Assembly (NCBI GenBank): GCA_020633295.1
Contig: JACKDW010000023.1
Location: 62,001 to 126,000 of the forward strand
Length of the DNA stretch: 64,000 nucleotides
Source of the DNA: Myxococcales bacterium
GTDB lineage: Bacteria > Myxococcota_A > Polyangia > Nannocystales > Nannocystaceae
Reading direction: 5' to 3'
This document shows, in pieces, positions 61,581 through 64,000 of the stretch. The notes under the pieces are model-generated. The model searched no databases. It was given only the letters and a program-made list of their open reading frames with translations, and was not told the origin of the DNA. Positions within the stretch are counted from its first letter, which is position 1; the number at the start of each line of letters is the position of its first letter. Both the position numbers and the translations under genes were made by a program.

Positions 61581-63437
61581 GTGCGCGACCCACCATCGCC
61601 CTGGATCATCGCGCCGGCGGCCGACGCGGCGCTGATCCTCGGCGCCCCGCTGCTGTCCGCGGCGCTCGTGCTCCCGCTCGCGGCGCTCGTGGGGTCGCGC
61701 GTCGTCTGGCTCGTGGTCATGACCTTCGGCTCCGTCGGTCACCACCTGCCTGGCTTCTTGCGCACCTACGGCGACCGGGCGCTGTTTCGGCAGCACCGGG
61801 CGCGCTTCCTGCTCGCGCCGCCGCTGGTGTTCGCGACCTCGCTGTGGTTCGCGGCCTACAACCTCCACGGCGTGCTGCTGCTCTCGCTGGTGTGGAGCGT
61901 GTGGCACGGGATGATGCAGCACTACGGCTTCTTGCGGGTCTACGACGCGAAGGTCGGGGCGCGGGCGCCGGAGGTCGCGCGCCTCGACTGGTGGATGACC
62001 TGCGCGTGGTTCTCGCTGTGTCTGCTGTGGAGCCCCGTGCAGGGCGCGAGCGTGCTCGCGTCGTTGTTCGACGCCGGCTTCTGGCTGATCCCGCCCGCGG
62101 CGCTGCGCGTCGCTGGCACCGTGACGCTCGTCCTCACGCTGGCGATCTCGGCGCTCTACCTGATCATGACGGCGCGCTGGCGACGACGCGGCGTGCCGGT
62201 GAGCCCGCGCAAGCTCGCGCTGCTCGTGACCACGACCGCGCTCCTCTACTTCGCCAGGGTCATGACGCGCGACCCCTTCCTGACGGTCGCGCTGTTCGAG
62301 GTGCTGCACGACGTGCAGTACCTGGCGATCGTCTGGGCGTTCAATCGCGGCGTCGCCGAGCGCGGTCAGGGCGGGCGGCTCGGGCGTTGGCTGTACCGGC
62401 CGCGGGCGCTGGCCGTCGCGGTCTACGTCACGCTTTGCCTCGCCTACGGCGCGCTCGCCTTCGGCGTCGCGCTGTGGCGCGGGGACGGGCTCGGCACGCG
62501 GGTCGTCGTCGCGCTGCTGGCGACCTCGGGCATCCTGCACTTCTATTACGACGGCTTCATCTGGAAGCTGCGCCGGGCGGAGGTCTCGGCCGGACTGGGC
62601 ATCGAGGCGGGCGCGGGCGCGTCGTCACCACCCGCGCCCGGGCGGTCGCGGCGGGAGCTCGCGCACCTGCTGATCTTCGTCGGGATGATGCTCGCGCTGT
62701 GGCGGATCGAGCGTCGACCGGCGAAGCCCGGCGCGCTCGAGGTGTGCGAGGCGATGGTCGCGCTCGTCCCCGAGAGCCCGACCGCGCGACAGAACCTCGG
62801 CGCGGAGCTGCTGGCGCGCGGTGAGCTCGAGGGCGCGGTCGCGCAGCTGCGAGAGGCGGCGCACCTGCGGCCGGGCTTCCTCGACGTCCAGCTCGCGCTC
62901 GGCCGCGCGCTGCTGGCGAGCGGCGCGGCCGAGGCGGCGCGCGAGGTGTTCACCCGCGCGCTCACGCTCGCGCCGGAGCACGGCGAGGCCCACCTCGCGC
63001 TCGCCGAGCTCGCGCTCGGGGACCGCCGGATCGAGGACGCGATCGATCACTATCAGCGCGCGCTCGCGGTGCGGGAGCGCGACGCGAAGGCCCACGGAAA
63101 CGTCGCGTACGCGCTGGCGGCGAGCGGGCGGCTCGACGACGGCTTGCGCCACGTCCAGCGCGCGATCGAGCTGGAGCCGCGCCTGCTGCTGGCGCGCGTC
63201 AACGCGGGGCTGATCCTCGACGCGCTCGGTCGCCGCGACGAGGCGCTCGCGGAATTGCGAGTCGCGGTCTCGCTCGAGCCGAGCAGCGTGCAGGCGTGGA
63301 GCAACCTCGGCGGCGTCCTGATGAAGCTGGGGCGCGGGGCCGAGGCGGCGCGCGCGTTCCGGGCCGCGCTCGCCATCGACCCCAGCTTCGCGCCGGCGCG
63401 TCACAACCTCGCGCGGCTGTCCGCGCGCCCGCGCTGA
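61581..63437 (+). CDS. multi-pass membrane protein with C-terminal TPR domain
   Basis: 618 residues from GTG 61581. Residues about 10-330 carry about ten hydrophobic segments, including HHLPGFLRTYGDRALFRQHR, GVLLLSLVWSVWHGMMQHYGFLRVYDAK and ILHFYYDGFIWKLRR. These conserved His-containing motifs recall membrane-bound diiron or DUF-type proteins, but I cannot name the family. After a Pro/Ala linker, residues about 380-618 are seven or so TPR units (ARQNLGAELLARGELEGAVAQLREAAHLRPG..). The TPR part probably faces the cytoplasm or periplasm and recruits partners. It is 86 bases after the scramblase-like gene. Confidence 0.78.
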   Translation: MRDPPSPWIIAPAADAALILGAPLLSAALVLPLAALVGSRVVWLVVMTFGSVGHHLPGFLRTYGDRALFRQHRARFLLAPPLVFATSLWFAAYNLHGVLLLSLVWSVWHGMMQHYGFLRVYDAKVGARAPEVARLDWWMTCAWFSLCLLWSPVQGASVLASLFDAGFWLIPPAALRVAGTVTLVLTLAISALYLIMTARWRRRGVPVSPRKLALLVTTTALLYFARVMTRDPFLTVALFEVLHDVQYLAIVWAFNRGVAERGQGGRLGRWLYRPRALAVAVYVTLCLAYGALAFGVALWRGDGLGTRVVVALLATSGILHFYYDGFIWKLRRAEVSAGLGIEAGAGASSPPAPGRSRRELAHLLIFVGMMLALWRIERRPAKPGALEVCEAMVALVPESPTARQNLGAELLARGELEGAVAQLREAAHLRPGFLDVQLALGRALLASGAAEAAREVFTRALTLAPEHGEAHLALAELALGDRRIEDAIDHYQRALAVRERDAKAHGNVAYALAASGRLDDGLRHVQRAIELEPRLLLARVNAGLILDALGRRDEALAELRVAVSLEPSSVQAWSNLGGVLMKLGRGAEAARAFRAALAIDPSFAPARHNLARLSARPR

Positions 63438-63444
63438 GCTGCCT

Positions 63445-63479
63445 GCTGGCGCTCGCGCCTGCTGGGGGCGAGCGCCAGC
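63445..63479. terminator. 12-bp perfect hairpin, bidirectional terminator candidate
   Basis: gctggcgctcgc (63445-63456) pairs fully with gcgagcgccagc (63468-63479) with an 11-base loop. It sits between the ends of two convergent genes, only 8 bases after one stop and 10 before the other, an ideal place for a shared terminator. It is the clearest terminator-like structure in the window. Confidence 0.6.
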
Positions 63480-63489
63480 GGGCGGCGGC

Positions 63490-63999
63490 TCAGAAGCGCA
63501 GCGTGACGGCCGTGCCCTGCTGCGCGCTGGAGAACGGCTCGAAGCTCGCGGTGCGCAGCGCCGCGGTCGCGCAGGCGACCAGCGCGGCGCTCGCACCCGC
63601 CGTCATCGACGTGGCCGAAGCGACCTGTCCGTTTGAACCATTGATCGAGAGCTTGATCGCCAGCTTGGAGCCGGCGGCCGCGTGCGCGCGACACTCACGC
63701 TCGGCGCGCTGCTTGGCGCTGGCGAGCCCGCGCTTGATCTGGGACAAGCTCAGCTTGTCGGGCAGCGCGGCGCTCACGGGGCCCTTCGGCGTCGAGGGCT
63801 CGGTGGGGGCGGCGCGCGACGGCATGCAGCGCTTCGGGTGGAGCAGGCACTCCACGCTGTCCACGGCCGGTCCGTCCGCGGCGGGCGCGGCCGCGGGGGT
63901 CTCGGACGCGGTCGGCGGCGGCGCGGACTTGGGCGGCTTCTTCGACGGTCGTGGCCGGCGCGGGGGGGCTCGCTTCGACGCGGCGGTCGCTTCAGTCAC
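63490..63999 (-). CDS. secreted or anchored protein, AgmX/TonB-C-like C-terminus, 5' end at window edge
   Basis: 169 residues visible; the frame can start at a GTG at 63999 or continue beyond the right edge. The first 55 residues are Lys/Pro/Ala-rich and disordered. The final 85 residues (LSLSQIKRGLASAKQRAERECRAHAAAGSKLAIKLSINGSNGQVASATSMTAGASAALVACATAALRTASFEPFSSAQQGTAVTLRF) have the pattern of the C-terminal domain found at the end of many myxobacterial kinases and AgmX-like gliding proteins, with two Cys (in ECRAH and VACA). It is most likely the 3' end of a longer gene that starts outside the window. Confidence 0.6.
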   Translation of the reverse strand: MTEATAASKRAPPRRPRPSKKPPKSAPPPTASETPAAAPAADGPAVDSVECLLHPKRCMPSRAAPTEPSTPKGPVSAALPDKLSLSQIKRGLASAKQRAERECRAHAAAGSKLAIKLSINGSNGQVASATSMTAGASAALVACATAALRTASFEPFSSAQQGTAVTLRF

Positions 64000-64000
64000 G

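Noticed and set aside
1..64000. Insertion sequences, prophage or integrase genes
   Set aside because: No transposase, integrase or phage structural gene was recognised, and no flanking inverted repeats of IS type were seen. The tRNA cluster has no adjacent integrase.

Overview
The window is very GC-rich DNA (about 70% or more by eye) whose protein content points to a myxobacterium (phylum Myxococcota), most likely a Nannocystis- or Polyangium-type lineage. The signs are lipoproteins with the myxobacterial Cys-rich 'CGDG..EECDDGN' (DUF4215) repeats, a DUF1552/DUF1592 pair, very large Ser/Thr kinase-ATPase-TPR regulators, and lipoproteins with vWA, fibrinogen-like, DUF1554 and DUF5648 domains. 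This placement is inferred from family content; there is no rRNA in the window.

Layout. 1-11.7 kb: 5'-truncated ABC-F ATPase, LysR regulator divergent from a nitroreductase, propeller lipoprotein, methyltransferase, an SLC12-like transporter translationally coupled to an unknown 415-residue protein, an NCS1 permease and a DUF3089 hydrolase. 11.9-14.4 kb: the most interesting locus. It encodes a Ro60/Rsr protein (TROVE plus vWA) and, just downstream on the same strand, three tandem RNAs. Each RNA folds as a circularly permuted tRNA-like module on a long end-pairing stem with covarying base pairs, the architecture of tRNA-mimicking bacterial Y RNAs. 14.7-17.5 kb: FadL-type porin and a lipoprotein. 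17.5-23.6 kb: a minus-strand operon with 4-8 nt gene overlaps encoding an (alpha/alpha)6-type protein, a fold-type I PLP enzyme, a DAP-decarboxylase-like PLP enzyme and a class I glutamine amidotransferase, ending in an 18-bp minisatellite that breaks a small lipoprotein gene. 23.6-33 kb: universal stress protein, P-type cation ATPase, Cys-rich lipoproteins and the DUF1592-DUF1552 pair. 33.2-34.1 kb: seven clustered tRNA genes, all Arg or Pro, one tRNA-Pro carrying a 14-nt insertion. 34.5-39 kb: DUF2059, DUF4149, RND pump. 39-58 kb: three giant signalling proteins, two of them interrupted by single-base frameshifts, with methyltransferase, DUF4215/DUF1554 and vWA lipoprotein genes. 58-64 kb: aldo-keto reductase, acyl-CoA dehydrogenase, scramblase-like protein, membrane-TPR protein and a 3' gene fragment at the right edge.

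How the parts may work together. The Rsr protein and its neighbouring RNAs look like one functional unit, an RNP in which Ro binds the end-stem of a Y RNA and the tRNA-like head docks other partners. The overlapping PLP/PLP/amidotransferase genes look like one biosynthetic pathway whose product I cannot name. Several genes are split by one- or two-base indels in G/C runs or GC-rich repeats, so sequence error should be excluded before treating them as biological.
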